Shown piece by piece: positions 48,801-56,889 of a stretch of DNA of 64,000 bases. The translations under genes were made by a program, and so were the position numbers. Where the stretch lies: contig OU342638.1 in the NCBI GenBank assembly GCA_910589415.1, positions 38,103,579 through 38,167,578 on the forward strand, written 5' to 3'. The notes beneath the pieces are model-generated. The model was not told the origin of the DNA. It ran no database searches and saw only the letters and a program-made list of their open reading frames with translations. The stretch's first letter is position 1; each line of letters begins with the position of its first letter. The DNA is from Malachius bipustulatus. Taxonomy: Eukaryota > Arthropoda > Insecta > Coleoptera > Melyridae.

Positions 48801-50579
48801 CAGAGAGGAAGCGACAAAAGAGAGGAATGAGTGAGAGAAAGAAAGAGGTTGAGTGGGGAGGGAGAGGTTGTTTTGCATAATAATAATTTCAATAAAATTC
48901 CAGGGTACCCGCTCGCAATAATTCACAGGAAGTTCCTGTTCGACAAACCGCCGACCGTCCAGCACCTCTACTTCGCCCTGACCGGCTTCGCCCTCGGCTA
49001 CTTCAACTACGGATGGGAGGCGTTGCACACGGTGCTCGCCGTGCTCTTCACCTATCTCACGGTACTGCTGCTGGGCGCCACCTCAATCTCGATCGCTGTG
49101 ATATTCCTGTTTAACATGCTCTACTTACTCACCGGTAGGTTTTCCATCATATTATCAGTTTGATTAATTTTTTCTATTCGTGTCCATCCCTCAGGATATT
49201 ATTACGCCGGCACCGATAGCTACGATATCAACTGGACGATGCCCCAGTGTGTCCTCGTACTTCGATTACTAGGTGACGCTCTTTTATTTGATTTTTCTTG
49301 CTGTTTTAATTATCGGGGGGCTTCTTTTGTCGTCCAGGTGTCGGATTCGATCTGTACGACGGCCGACAGCCGTTCGACACGCTCTCGAGCGAGAGGAAGA
49401 AAGTGGCGCTCGTGAAGAGACCGTCCCCGCTGGAGTTCTTCGGGTACGCCCTCTTTCCCGGCAGTTACATGATCGGCCCGCAGTTTCCCATGAAACGCTA
49501 CCAGAGGTTCATCGGGAACGAGTTCAGGGACAAGGTGAGTTCGATTATTATCATTATTGTTGTTGCATCGCTCACGAGTGACGATTTTCCAGAATCACCC
49601 GGACGAGCCTCCGCAGAGCGTCCCGGCGGCCGTGACGCGGTTCTCCCTGGGCGTCTTCTACCTGCTCGTCTTCCAGCTGCTTGGCCTGCTCGTCTCGGAC
49701 GACATGTTCTACTCGAGCCGGTTCGGCGAGCTGAACTTCTTGAAACGGCTCGGCCTGCTCGGCATCTGGGGCCGGTACACCCTGTACAAGTACATCTCCT
49801 GCTGGCTGTTCTCGGAGGGCGGTTGCATCCTTTTCGGTGAGCATTTAAGCGACGGTCGCGCTGACGGACGGACGTATTGAAAATTTTCGAGTGTACCGAC
49901 AGGCATAAGTCACAACGGCGAGGACGAGCGCGGTCAGACCAGGTGGGACGGCGTGGAGAACGTCAAGCTGAGCGTCTTCGAGAACACGACCGAGTTCAAC
50001 CATTACATCCAGTCGTTTAACACCAACACGAACCACTGGGTCGCCGAGTACGTCTACAAGAGGCTCAAGTTCCTGGGGAACAGGCAGCTGAGCCAGCTCG
50101 GCGTCCTGCTGTTCCTGGCGATCTGGCACGGCCTGCACAGCGGGTACTACGTCTGTTTCGGGTTCGAGTTCATCGTCATTTACATGGAGAGAGACGTGAG
50201 TCTGCTGTTCAATTTTTTTACTTCAATCGATCGAGTTTTATTCGAACTGTCAAGGGGATTTTGACATTTTGTAATTCGCTGACCTGATTTTTTTATTTTC
50301 CAGTTCAAGTCGATCGTGTCCTCGAACGAGACCCTGACGGCATTCTTCGCGCACAGCTCCGTCAAGACGGCGTGCCACTTGCTGCTGAGGCTGTACACGT
50401 TCGTCTTCATGGGCTGGTGCCTGTTGCCGTTCGCCCTGCTGAAATTCGACCGGTACTGGGCCGCTTTCGCCAACGTCAACTACGTCGGGATCGTCCTGTT
50501 TGTGCTGTGGCCGGTGGTGTACGGGCCGTTGCTGCGATTGATCTTCAAGAAGAAGAAGAAGAAGGAGGCCGACGATTAA
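27871..50579 (+). CDS. nes: MBOAT lysophospholipid acyltransferase (LPCAT3/nessy type), 7 exons
   Basis: Exons: 27871-27979, 48904-49134, 49195-49272, 49338-49534, 49593-49836, 49903-50195, 50304-50579; all junctions are GT-AG and keep frame, giving 475 aa, close to the usual size of this family. The hydrophobic protein carries PPTVQHLYFALTGF early, the MBOAT Asn region TNTNHWVAEYVYKRL, and WHGLHSGYY with the expected catalytic His. The C-terminus is lysine rich (KKKKKKEADD), compatible with ER retention. Such enzymes re-acylate lysophosphatidylcholine and related lysophospholipids with polyunsaturated acyl-CoA in the ER (Lands cycle); Drosophila nessy is the comparator. The start is the ATG at 27871; upstream frame is open to a GTG at 27841. 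Intron 1 is 20.9 kb and packed with repeats, whereas all later introns are under 110 bp. The symbol is by family resemblance, not proven orthology. Confidence 0.88.
27980..29068. other. First part of MBOAT intron 1, no gene seen
   Basis: AT-rich intron sequence with trinucleotide ATT runs near 28,185-28,250 and scattered TGACGTCA motifs (28,763 and 28,785 regions). Confidence 0.5.
28469..28507. promoter_or_regulatory. Duplicated TGCGCAAGCGCA motif in intron 1
   Basis: Two copies of TGCGCAAGCGCA (28,469-28,480 and 28,496-28,507) within a 27-bp tandem duplication, about 500 bp inside intron 1. The motif is one base off the NRF-1-type consensus TGCGCATGCGCA. A regulatory role is inference. Confidence 0.3.
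29069..30518. mobile_element. Foldback-like element with long inverted ends
   Basis: The left end (29,069-29,215) and the reverse complement of the right end (30,360-30,518) share ~150 bp, including CTGGTG, a CATTTTTTCAG-GAAGATG phrase, AATCCGACATGACGTCATCA and TTTTTTGCGTAAA. Between them lie direct repeats of GCGTAAACGGTTCAAGRGG near 29,197, 29,407, 29,624, 29,937 and 30,247. No transposase is present. Long inverted ends plus internal direct repeats are typical of foldback or large MITE elements. No convincing target-site duplication was found. Confidence 0.65.
30835..31230 (-). repeat. Interspersed repeat copy 1 (ACACCCTGTA family)
   Basis: The reverse complement aligns over ~400 bp with 60,860-61,262. 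Shared landmarks are TTTTCTTCCAATCCTGTT, GGCCGCCATTTTG, GACCACTCCTTG / GACGACTCCTTG, and ACAYCCTRTAGAAGTAACGC. It lies in intron 1 of the MBOAT gene. No coding capacity is visible. Confidence 0.75.
31231..32196. other. Intron 1 DNA with more ACACCCTGTA-type phrases
   Basis: Phrases GGACACTCTGTATA (31,444), GGGACACCCTGTAGATAG (31,564) and TACAGGGTGATAAAA (31,591) suggest further decayed copies of the same repeat group. No gene seen. Confidence 0.4.
32197..33109 (-). mobile_element. Possible LTR remnant with duplicated tRNA-Lys primer site
   Basis: A 40-bp unit occurs twice (32,197-32,236, 32,237-32,276). Each contains CACGTTGGGCGCCA, identical as I recall it to the last 14 nt of tRNA-Lys including CCA, i.e. 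a primer binding site on the minus strand at 32,222-32,235 and 32,262-32,275. Just beyond, + strand TGAAACG (32,278) would be the minus-strand LTR end; a candidate far end is TTGACA at 33,109, giving ~832 bp with TG..CA ends and an AATAAA on the minus strand near 32,420. No internal region or partner LTR is visible. The far boundary is a guess. Confidence 0.42.
33110..34539. other. AT-rich intron DNA, no gene seen
   Basis: Part of MBOAT intron 1 with poly-A/T runs and a small CCGGCATCTAGCCGG palindrome near 33,205. No coding or structured feature is recognised. Confidence 0.5.
34540..36960. repeat. ~313-335 bp intronic tandem array, purine rich
   Basis: Units share CCCAGGAAAC (near 34,777, 35,090, 35,403, 35,740, 36,053 as a variant, 36,388, 36,950), TTTTGAGAATAAGCTTTCTC, GAGAGCGAGAGAGACAC and TTCTAGTTCTTGTAGAAAGG. 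At least six units are recognisable, degrading to the right, where the gypsy element starts 180 bp further on. Confidence 0.85.
37139..38769 (-). repeat. 3' LTR of the gypsy element
   Basis: Starts TGCTGCGGTCGG and ends GACGTTACA on the + strand. Identical to the right LTR except for A versus T at 37,444 / 46,945 in my line-by-line comparison. Confidence 0.95.
38770..38780 (-). promoter_or_regulatory. Polypurine tract before the 3' LTR
   Basis: Minus strand AAAGAGAGGTG directly abuts the LTR start TGTAACGTC. Such tracts prime plus-strand DNA synthesis in LTR elements. Confidence 0.75.
39755..39865. repeat. Short tandem repeat CGATAATCGCACAGAGAAAA
   Basis: Three to four ~30-bp units of ATTCGATAATCGCACAGAGAA within the non-coding tail of the gypsy element. 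Confidence 0.7.
40262..40735 (-). repeat. Four ~115-bp repeats with covarying hairpins in the gypsy tail
   Basis: Four units (from about 40,270, 40,381, 40,496, 40,613) lie between pol and the 3' LTR. Each can form two stems. Stem I: 40,292-40,298 with 40,312-40,318; 40,401-40,409 with 40,419-40,428; 40,514-40,522 with 40,532-40,541; 40,629-40,637 with 40,647-40,656. Stem II: 40,321-40,326 with 40,349-40,354; 40,430-40,435 with 40,460-40,465; 40,543-40,548 with 40,573-40,578; 40,658-40,663 with 40,688-40,693. Paired changes preserve both stems, and units 2-4 add a CGGG/CCCG stem. The loop phrase GCAGGGCGG is conserved. Function unknown. Confidence 0.8.
41211..44681 (-). CDS. pol: Gypsy Pol polyprotein (protease, RT, RNase H, integrase)
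   Basis: 1,156 codons from the first ATG, though synthesis is expected by frameshifting from gag, so the first ~20 codons are probably not used. Aspartic protease ALFDTGANIS (Asp ~142); reverse transcriptase with FVYLDDII (~460-467); RNase H starting QTDASDFGLGA (~612); integrase with an HHCC zinc region (~801-841) and a DD35E core: Asp ~871 in SIDFMGPF, Asp ~931 in LLCDNAQIF and Glu ~966 in NPTERTNR. The usual DNG after the second Asp is DNA here. No stop or frameshift interrupts the frame, consistent with recent activity. The C-terminus lacks an obvious chromodomain. Confidence 0.95.
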   Translation of the reverse strand: MSLMFGRFPELSQSHFSFKKRRSCTTGCSATTRDKPPKASPCRKELEVKGRSVSSLSNRPALISSSYLVDFTIQKEQWKSWLQKVANFFESFRIPPKKDIPKPISADTLIPVIAPILLSNPVDNRPFIAVKMCDVPYTALFDTGANISVCDLETMQEILGELPIPSKNSDLLCSLKNADGSPLSVIDIIELDLTIDDVTKKVQFHVVSSISPQIILGIDVARIFNMMINFVNESFEVHPGDPSSSFSSVLPNELKVCAINKIQDISCLPPTDLSRLESTIDKFKSLARVDILPETNVLCHSIETKDAKPFRQRQYPLSPTLQQYLNEEVDKLLKLEIVEKSNSPWVSPVLLVRKKDKTYRMCFDGRKLNEITTHDSYPLPRIDTILSKLKDANYLTSIDLKQAFFQVPLDEESRPKTAFVVPGRGLFQFRRMPFGLRNSAQTQQRLMDTILGPALEPFVFVYLDDIIIATNSFEKHLEILREVYERLKDANLTVNFDKCHFCRDSLSFLGFIIDRNGLRVSEEKVKSIIESPVPHNTTGVRHVLGILQYYRRFIKDFSTISAPISALLHNRKKGQSITWNSEADQAFKLLKERLTTAPVLASPDFSKPFCIQTDASDFGLGAVLFQLEGDFEHPIAFASRMLSKAEKKYTVTERECLGVLFGIEYFRPYVEGANFTVYTDHASLLWLRTLKDPMGRVARWCLRLSQFDFDIKHRKGTCNVPADYLSRSISSISLQNFVPDDWYKDMVSKVTEFPEKYPDFTIKDNILYKHVKPRVEVVSNLSDWKIVVPTPNREEIIAQFHDPPTSAHFGVSKTLARISEVYYWPKMIISVKKYVRNCQVCGAHKAPNTARVGLMGNYKKINFPFQFLSIDFMGPFPRSKARNTQLLVVTDWFSKFVLVKPMPNATAAAVTKFLENQVFLIFGVPQILLCDNAQIFKSSLFTNLLKNYEVNLWYSARHLSQVNPTERTNRTILTAISSYIRDNHKDWDKNVYKIAQAINLSVSEVTKHAPAFLLFARNVPVDGTFYGPVSDNYLELPDDLSYVHREQDISKLPPIFSDIRDRLKKAYEVSKKHYDLRKRPDVFTEGDLVWKHTYPLSNAAKNFAAKLAPKFVLCRISKVVSKLVYELQDQEGNPLGRWHSKDLKAYRGEDPPKSDE
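44495..45925 (-). CDS. gag: Gypsy Gag polyprotein
   Basis: 476 aa. The central region (about residues 170-330) has the Retrotrans_gag capsid pattern, with ALIWFRS followed by SWEDLKNKLKITFLP. Near residues 385-420 is a CCHC zinc knuckle CWNCSNKGHTYVRC, followed by a cysteine-rich CYGCGHKNVYKSKC in which the canonical His position is Val. The C-terminal tail overlaps pol in another frame. Gag forms the particle that packages element RNA. The ATG at 45,925 follows ~700 nt of leader after the 5' LTR. Confidence 0.9.
   Translation of the reverse strand: MNPVLALLSEELAYEIAIRKQVPFNTQEKRRIQFRALLNREENPLSISESVYPFDKDSAEVKKTLADLKIKIQDAPLSLNDPICQRIQCRLNHVISRINRFKLDQDPEAKALADDLFSEALELEGQWLLKNDQSLDQTDNSPNSQSASSSTVSTHSRPSVPVYKWNIKFSGSSKDNLIQFLEKVKELQRSRNVSDRDLFDSAMDLFEDKALIWFRSVASSIISWEDLKNKLKITFLPLSYDDDLLEEIKQRTHGEFELVAIYVASMQGLFKRLSTPPSEVEQFKIIKKNLHPYFQNHLALVEVNNIQDIISIGKKLEDNRTIVQQYRPPPSKKVQSLLNSDLACSGEPASFSSRKARGTPTKGAPTPSNTKIPVTNLSAVTCWNCSNKGHTYVRCNLPRKVFCYGCGHKNVYKSKCPSCSADFLNSLKVTSRSKNDEVAQQGAVRQQETSRPKQALVEKSLKSKDDQSPPSPIDQH
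44590..44627 (-). promoter_or_regulatory. -1 ribosomal frameshift signal between gag and pol
   Basis: Minus strand AAAAAAC (44,627-44,621) is in register A-AAA-AAC with the gag frame. A 6-nt spacer (44,620-44,615) is followed by a 7-bp stem, GTTGCAC (44,614-44,608) with GTGCGAC (44,596-44,590), including one G-T wobble and an 11-nt loop. Slipping back one base enters the pol frame. Spacing and heptamer match well-studied -1 signals. Confidence 0.88.
46620..46637 (-). promoter_or_regulatory. Candidate primer binding site of the gypsy element
   Basis: Two bases after the 5' LTR the minus strand reads TGGCACTCCCCGGTGTGG. It begins TGG as a complement of a tRNA CCA end should, but I cannot match the rest to a tRNA I remember. 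Confidence 0.5.
46640..48270 (-). repeat. 5' LTR of the gypsy element
   Basis: Same length (1,631 bp) and ends as the left LTR. As the 5' LTR of a minus-strand element it should carry the promoter, directed against the host gene's transcription. Confidence 0.95.
48271..48790. repeat. Right-hand continuation of the intronic array
   Basis: Beyond the gypsy element, TTTTTGAGAATGTACTTTCTC and TTTTGAGAACTAGCTTTCCC resume the landmark of the 34.5-37 kb array, so the element inserted into its decayed edge. Confidence 0.6.
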
Positions 50580-51489
50580 TTTCGGAAGTCGCTCGTCACA
50601 GAGCAGGGAAAGGGTCATTTGTGACGGTCACTTAATGTTAATTAATCGAGTAAAGTATTAACGATAGAACGAAGCTAGTCCTTATTGAAATGCGACTTAT
50701 TATTATTATTATTATTAATGGGACGATCAGACTTTTGACAGTTTTGATAGATGTCTTCGATTATTGCATCTGTAAAAGTGTAAAATGTGTTTTTTTTTGC
50801 TTACGCTTTTACTGAGATGGTGTTTGTTGATAAGAAGTCAAGTTCGAGCCGGTTTGCAAACTTTCTAGGCTTCCGATTGGTTATTGTCATGTTAAAATAA
50901 ACGGCACGGGAGATTGTTTGATCGTCACGTCTGTTAGGTACTTAATGATTGCTATCTTGATCAATAAACGAAGGAATGAATGAATAAAAAGACACAAATC
51001 GCATTTTCAGTTCACTTGGGTTAATTGAAATGAAATGAAGCACATTTTATAAGTAGTTTTGTATTAGTGTTGGTATTGTTATTTCGTCTTATTGTTATTT
51101 GAGAAATAATAAAAATATTCTTTTCTATAGAGTTGTTTGATGTTCTTGTTTGGAATTTACACACATCAGCTGGCAAGCCCGACCTGCGCGAGTTTAATAA
51201 TAATGGAGAGTCGCTGTTAATTCAATCGTTGCTTAATGAAAAATTGAAGAAAACGCGAAATTTTAACACCTTTCTGGGCTTTTTCAGAGATAAAATCGCA
51301 AGCATCAGTTTTACAAAATGGTGGCGGGAAAATTCAAACTTCAAGGCTAAATACCTAACCTAAGTAAATGATGGATGCTATACCGCCGATAATCGTAGCA
51401 ATAATAAATCCACAGCCAAATTTTAGGAGGAAAACACTAGCAATGGTTCAATAACCTTTTCACCAGGTTCTAAGTACCTAATTAGCATT
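50580..51489. other. 3' UTR and flank of the MBOAT gene
   Basis: Contains an ATT microsatellite near 50,698-50,718. A 76-codon frame at 51,133-51,363 has no recognisable features. No further gene seen. Confidence 0.5.
50963..50988 (+). terminator. Polyadenylation signals of the MBOAT gene
   Basis: AATAAA at 50,963 and 50,983, 384 and 404 bases after the stop; another at 51,108. The used site is unknown. Confidence 0.4.
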
Positions 51490-53370
51490 AGGGAACCTGT
51501 ATTACCGCTTAACTAGGGTAGCGCATTCTCACAAAAAGTTGGGAATGTCAGATTTAACTTCATAAACGTCAGATTTTCCATGAACGTACAACTGTCTAAA
51601 AATTCAATTAATTTGTTATTAAGACCGCATATTAAAAAAAGAGTAAACTTTTGCTGCGTTAGAGGATGTTTTAACAAGAAAAAGTGGGCTTTATATTTGT
51701 TCGCGTTGCTTAAAGGTAACATTCTTAATATTTTAAACTCATTATGGTCCTCTCCTCTACTGCAGTGATATGCCCTATTCTTTACGCGATTCTTTACGGG
51801 TAAAGAATTCATTCTTTACATGGACTTTTTCGGGGATTTCGGGGTAAAGAATGTAAAGAAAGCAAAGACGTAAAGAATGTAAATAATGCTCCGTGTCACT
51901 ATCATTAGTCATTGTCATTACTCATTTTACTGCTGCTCTGCCCATGTTCTGCACAATAGTATAGGATGTTCGAAAAGTAATCCGTTATGGAGTAGGCCTT
52001 GACACACAGAGGTTTGTCTTAGCTTCTTAATCCACTATTTACAACTGACAGCTCTTGATTTTTTTAGGTTAGGACAGTTGTCAAAATATTCAAGAACTTT
52101 AATAAAATGCTTTGCGTTGCCCCAGAGCGAGAAGAGTCTTTTCCTGTGTTTGTGCTACCTGTCTCTACTACCCCTCTAAATCAAAGTGAAAAGTTTCTAC
52201 CGGCGATAGTAGTGTCGAACAAGTCGACGAAGAATAAATCAAGCTGACGAATGAATGAAATAAACCTCTACCACAAGTAAAGAGTTACCATTAGATCAAT
52301 CCAAAGGATTATGAGCAGCAAGCTCAGACGCACTTAATGGGGCAATCCAGAGGAGAGTTAAGAAATAATCAAGAAAAACTTTCAGCTGGCTAAATACACA
52401 TCCGTGTGAAGGCCATTAAAAGATCACTCAACTCAACTTTAATAAAATAGACTTGACTTTAACTTACCTATTATGTTACGTACCTTTTCCTTTAGTCTAG
52501 AAACTGCAGTATTAGCAAGGTATTTTTCAGATATTCGCATGTTCCACAACACATATAGCAGCATACCTAATTTTTATTGTTATCTATTTTAATTTCGGTG
52601 AACTGGAGCTCAGAATATTCCCTGCCAACCATCGTAATCTATTGTGTGTGGTAGTGGGATTCCATGAAAATTAATAATATAAAATAACACAATAATTTGT
52701 TATCAAAAAATCAAAACAAACATAGACATAACCTTGCTTTTCCATTGTTTGTGTTCTTTACCTATTCTTTACATTCTTTACGTGTTCATTACATTCTTTA
52801 CTTCAAACGTAGAGGATGAATTCTTTACGCGTAAAGGCACATCACTGCTTACCTATTACTGGGATTTTCTGGACAAAAAAATGCACCCAGCCCCATCAGC
52901 ATACAGTTATGATTGCAGAAAATATACGGAGCTCAGAATTTCCGTATTCCTGGAAGTTTGTCAGGTAGGTTATTATATTACATCTTGATGAATCTTGTTT
53001 TTAAGGATCAGTATGGGTACTAAAGATCACACTGCCATTTGTGTGTCTACCAAGAGTCGCTTTTTCTCAGTTACTACGCTAGATATCGAGTTAAAAATTA
53101 TACCCAATACTAAAAGTCTACAGCTTCGTAGTTCCTATAAACCCGTGATATGTTTTTAAATACCCACTGAAAGAAGATTCGCGATTTCTGTTCGTGTTAT
53201 TAATTTGTTTCATTTTTCAAACTTCGCTTTTTTCCACTTGATACCTACGCCTGTGACCAAATGTGCCAAAAATATGACATCCAGCTGTTCAAACATAACC
53301 GTGTTAAGTAAACGTCAACGAGTGAATGTGCTACCCTAGTAGGCGTTAGTGTCGGTAATGCAGGTTCCCT
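51490..53370. mobile_element. Inverted-repeat DNA transposon, 1.9 kb, with target duplication
   Basis: The ends AGGGAACCTGTATTACCG (51,490) and, inverted, AGGGAACCTGCATTACCG (ending 53,370) continue in similarity through CTAGGGTAGCRCATTC, ~55 bp in all. Flanks AATTAGCATT (51,480-51,489) and AATTAGCGTT (53,371-53,380) match at 9 of 10 bases, a likely 8-10 bp target duplication. No intact transposase is found; a 62-codon frame at 51,580-51,768 has CCVRGCFNKKK but is too short to assign. A second element is nested inside. Confidence 0.75.
51763..52847. mobile_element. Nested hAT-like MITE candidate with TTCTTTAC repeats
   Basis: Ends CAGTGATATGCC (51,763) and inverted CAGTGATGTGCC (to 52,847) resemble the CAGNG start of hAT termini. 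Both ends are rich in TTCTTTACG / CGTAAAGAA. Flanking 8-mers CTCTACTG and CTTACCTA do not match, so no target duplication supports the call. No transposase is visible. Confidence 0.5.
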
Positions 53371-53899
53371 AATTAGCGTTTTCAGTGTGACGTCACTAGG
53401 CTGGGCTAAGCGTAAACGGTTCCAAATAAACAAACCGTTCACATGGCCATTGTTGTCAGTTGTCGTGATTTAGTTGAGATATTAAGTTCACGTGGTCCTG
53501 AAGTTTGACTTTTTGAGGTTGTTTTCAGGCATTGGCCTGCGATCGCCATCAATTGAATTTAACCAAATCATATCGAGTTTGTTTCCAGATTGTCAAAATT
53601 ATGTAATCTTAATTACCGTTGGTTCGATTTTTATAATTCCTCTTTCAGTTGCATGAAAATTAAGTCTAGAGTGGTCCTCGAATATGCATAGTCCTTAAAG
53701 ATGATTATGCCATGGACTTTAATGCTTTTCTTTGCTATAAGTTTTTTCTTTTCTCTTTTTTTGAATAGATTTTGTTTCGTTCATGATGCGAATGATTCAC
53801 TTTTGTAGTTTTTTGTTTATATACCTACTTGCTGTACATTTATTTTTTGTAGTATAATATGCTATATTTTGTATGGGGCTTTCCCTGTTAATATTAGAA

Positions 53900-53931
<32 letters not shown>

Positions 53932-54134
53932 AATAATATATTTACACTTCTGGTTTACATGTAATTCAAATACATTCATAAGAACAGAAGAATAGTCAAA
54001 TAAACAATAGAACTTATCAAAGTGTATACACAAAATAAAAGCATAAAATATACAAAATTGCAAAACACAAAAACAAATCAACAAGTAGAACAGAAATTCA
54101 TTTACATGAAAATGTTCTTATTCTATTTTTAAAT
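53371..54134. other. No gene seen; AAAT microsatellite
   Basis: Unique AT-rich DNA with an (AAAT)n run at about 53,898-53,930. Confidence 0.5.
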
Positions 54135-54545
54135 GCGAACCTCAGACGACTCGAGACCGAATGAACCTAATACTACGTCCTAAACATCACCACAGAACCC
54201 CTCCCAAAGCTGAATTTCGAAACGGTCCAAGTCAACTTCGAACGTGAGGACAGCACCAACAGCCCATCAACAAGAGACGAAGTGTGAAAACGAAAGGCCC
54301 AGGACACGGTCGACCGTGTCAAGGAAAAACACAACAGTTTGGTGAACTGCCATAAAGAGGCCATGGAAAAATTGAACGGTAAGTTGATTATCATAAAACA
54401 AATTTCATTCTCGGTCTTGGTACAGATTATTGAATAAAATAAAGTTAATACGTAGAGTTAATAACATCCAAGGTCGATCATCTTACCAAAGAATTGCACA
54501 AATGCCAACAAGAAAATGCAGAATTATAGAATTTAAAGACACAAG
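54135..54545 (+). pseudogene. Kinesin-14 fragment, forward copy (N-terminal and stalk exons)
   Basis: 54,135-54,378 resembles the N-terminal exon of the inverted copy at 55,090-55,409, ends at the same G|GTAAGT donor and keeps part of its intron to ~54,455. A following stretch (about 54,470-54,545) reads as a coiled coil with VDHLTKELHKCQQENAEL, then a stop, as expected for a kinesin-14 stalk. Several in-frame stops and frameshifts are present. Retained introns exclude a processed copy. Confidence 0.6.
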
Positions 54546-54587
54546 TGAATAAAGGGCCTATTTAAAAACCCATGTACCTAAAAATCA

Positions 54588-55409
54588 CGTCAGCTGCTTC
54601 AGTTCTTGCACCGAACCGACCATTTTGATCATCAAATTCTCCACCGATGTACCGGCCCTTTCGTTGTACTGGATGTTGTACGACAGAGTACTACCGGGCT
54701 GCAGGACGTCTCTCTCCTTCACCGTTTCGAAAATCCGATCGACTGATTTTGGGATCATACCTGTGAAGCAAAGTTTAAGGTGGTTTATTCGAGAATTCAA
54801 GAGCGACATGACATTTAAATAGAAATTACGAGAACAAACCTACCTAATCGATCTGGAGGTTCCCCGTCCATGGTGCACGTCTTCCCCGAGCCTCGAAGAT
54901 GTCTGCCTGGGTACTGCCGAGCTGGAAGATCCGATCGAAGGAGAACACAAGTTTCTGGTCGGCCGGTTTACCACCATCAGTCGAACGCACATATTCCTAA
55001 AAAGAAAAAACCTCTACGTATTAATTTTATTTTATTCAATAATCTGTACCAAAACCAAGAATGAAACTTGTTAATGATAATCAACTTACCGTTTAATTTT
55101 TTCATGGCCTCTTTATGGCTGTTCAGCAAAGTGTTATATTTTACCGTCAGCACGGTCAACCGTGTCTTGGGCCTTTCGTTTCCACATTTCGTCTCTTGTT
55201 GATGTGCTGTTGGTGCCCCTGTCCGCAGGTCCGAAGCTGACTTGGAACGTCTCTTTTGAAGTTCAGCATGGGAGGGGTTCTGAGGTGATGTTTTGGACGA
55301 AGTACTAGGTTAATTCGGTCTCGAGTCGTCCGAGGTTTGCGTGGGAAGCCTGGAGGTGAATTTAGTCGGTGGTGGCTTCAGTTGCGAGGGTTTGGGTGGG
55401 CGGCTCATT
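54588..55409 (-). pseudogene. Kinesin-14 fragment, reverse copy (N-terminus and broken motor)
   Basis: Exon-like pieces on the minus strand: 55,409-55,090 (start MSRPPKPSQLKPPPTKF, one in-frame TAA), 54,996-54,844 (kinesin motor pattern VFSFDRIF, GSTQADIFE, then TMDGEPPDRL in another frame) and 54,760-54,588 (GMIPKSVDRIFETVK, IQYNERAGTSVENL). Splice borders AG|G and G|GTAG are retained. The P-loop segment between DIFE and TMDG is missing, as is motor sequence after ETVK, so no ATPase can be made. Kinesin-14 proteins are minus-end microtubule motors of the spindle. With the forward copy it forms an inverted pair ~560 bp apart. Confidence 0.65.
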
Positions 55410-56889
55410 CTGAAAATAGAATAGGAAAATTTTCATGTTAAGAAATACATTCGAGTCATCGACATTTTGTAACTGCAATGGAATTTTCAAGAAGGAAATT
55501 CGATTCCAATTTCCAATAAATAAAATAACATTCAAGTACCTTATAAACATTGAAAATGATGCCTAATCAGTACAAACCACACATGATTCCAATCTAATAA
55601 GGTTAACAAAATTGCACAAAAAGTTACCTAATAATAACAAAAAATAAGAAAATTACGTGAAAGAATAAATGCAAAAACTACAATTATTAGGGGTACTTGC
55701 CTAAGAACTTACATACCTATAAAGTGATGAGATTTTGATATTAATATTAATTGTACATGGCGAGGTGGTCTGTTCTTTAAAGAACAGACATTCACCAAGA
55801 ATTCTTGCTCGACTGATTAATTTTATCTTATCGTTATTCTTGATAATTTCCAATTTCCTCTGATGTTAAATGGACTAAAATTATTATTTTACTTACTTAT
55901 TAAAGATTAAAACAGCTCGTTCAATTATTTATCAGTGCATACCTATTTTTTGTCACTCATTTTATTTTCCAGTTTAAAAAAAAAATTAGTAAAATAATTT
56001 TTTAGCTCACCATCAATTGTCTCAATAGAAAGGTCCGATTTTAATTATTTACGGAGTTAAGTACAGATCATTAAAGTTTTTTTGCATAGGGAGCCAGTTT
56101 AAGAATATTTATTTAACATTGCTTTGGTTTACCTGTAAAAAAAAAACAAACGAAAGTTCTTTTTTTGCCAAGCAACTGTGGCACCGCCCGCTTTCATTAC
56201 AGTAGTTACAGATACAGAGGTCCATAATTTAAGCACGACACATTTTTAAAATAATAAAAATAAAAAAGAACTGATGACGAGGGATTTTCGAGCTATTTTC
56301 GACTTCAATGGCATTTTCAAGCTGTCTCTAGCTTTCACCGTTTTCCGGAAAATCGCATTTTTTTTTTAATGCTTACATTACACCTGACTTTTTTTAATTC
56401 AATCTGTGGAGAAATCCAAACAGCAAAGGAATTTCGAGCTATTTTCGAGCTCTTCAATGGGATTTTCGGGCCGTCTCTATCTGTGTTCGTTTTCCAGAAA
56501 AACGAAAAAAACAATTAAACATCTTGTCCCTTTTCCTGTGCTCACCACTGGCTAACTTTACTTAAAAAATATTATTCTTTACACTGCCTTTAATAAATTC
56601 GAAAAAAGTTAAAGGGGAGTTTTGAAAATCAAAAAATTGAGATTTTAATTGGAATAAACATAATGTGAAAATATTCAAATACCTTTGCCATTTTTCTAAT
56701 TTGTTTTTTGAAATTTTACAGAGTTAAGGGTTATTGGAAAAATTCAGTTCAATTCCTTCAAAAATAGGCTCATAAACGGTATAATAGAAATTGAGCCATT
56801 TTTACCCTTTTCCTACCCACGTCACTGGCTTATTAATTATTATTAATAGAAATAATGCAAATTTTATTGCATTAACTCATTCTCATTGC
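55410..56889. other. AT-rich DNA, no gene seen
   Basis: A diverged duplication is visible near 56,285-56,365 and 56,428-56,505 (TTTCGAGCTATTTTCGA...CAATGG). Nothing else is recognised. Confidence 0.5.

Noticed and set aside
51580..51768. THAP-type transposase start (CCVRGCFNKKK)
   Set aside because: Only a few residues fit; the later Cys and His of a THAP finger are not visible.
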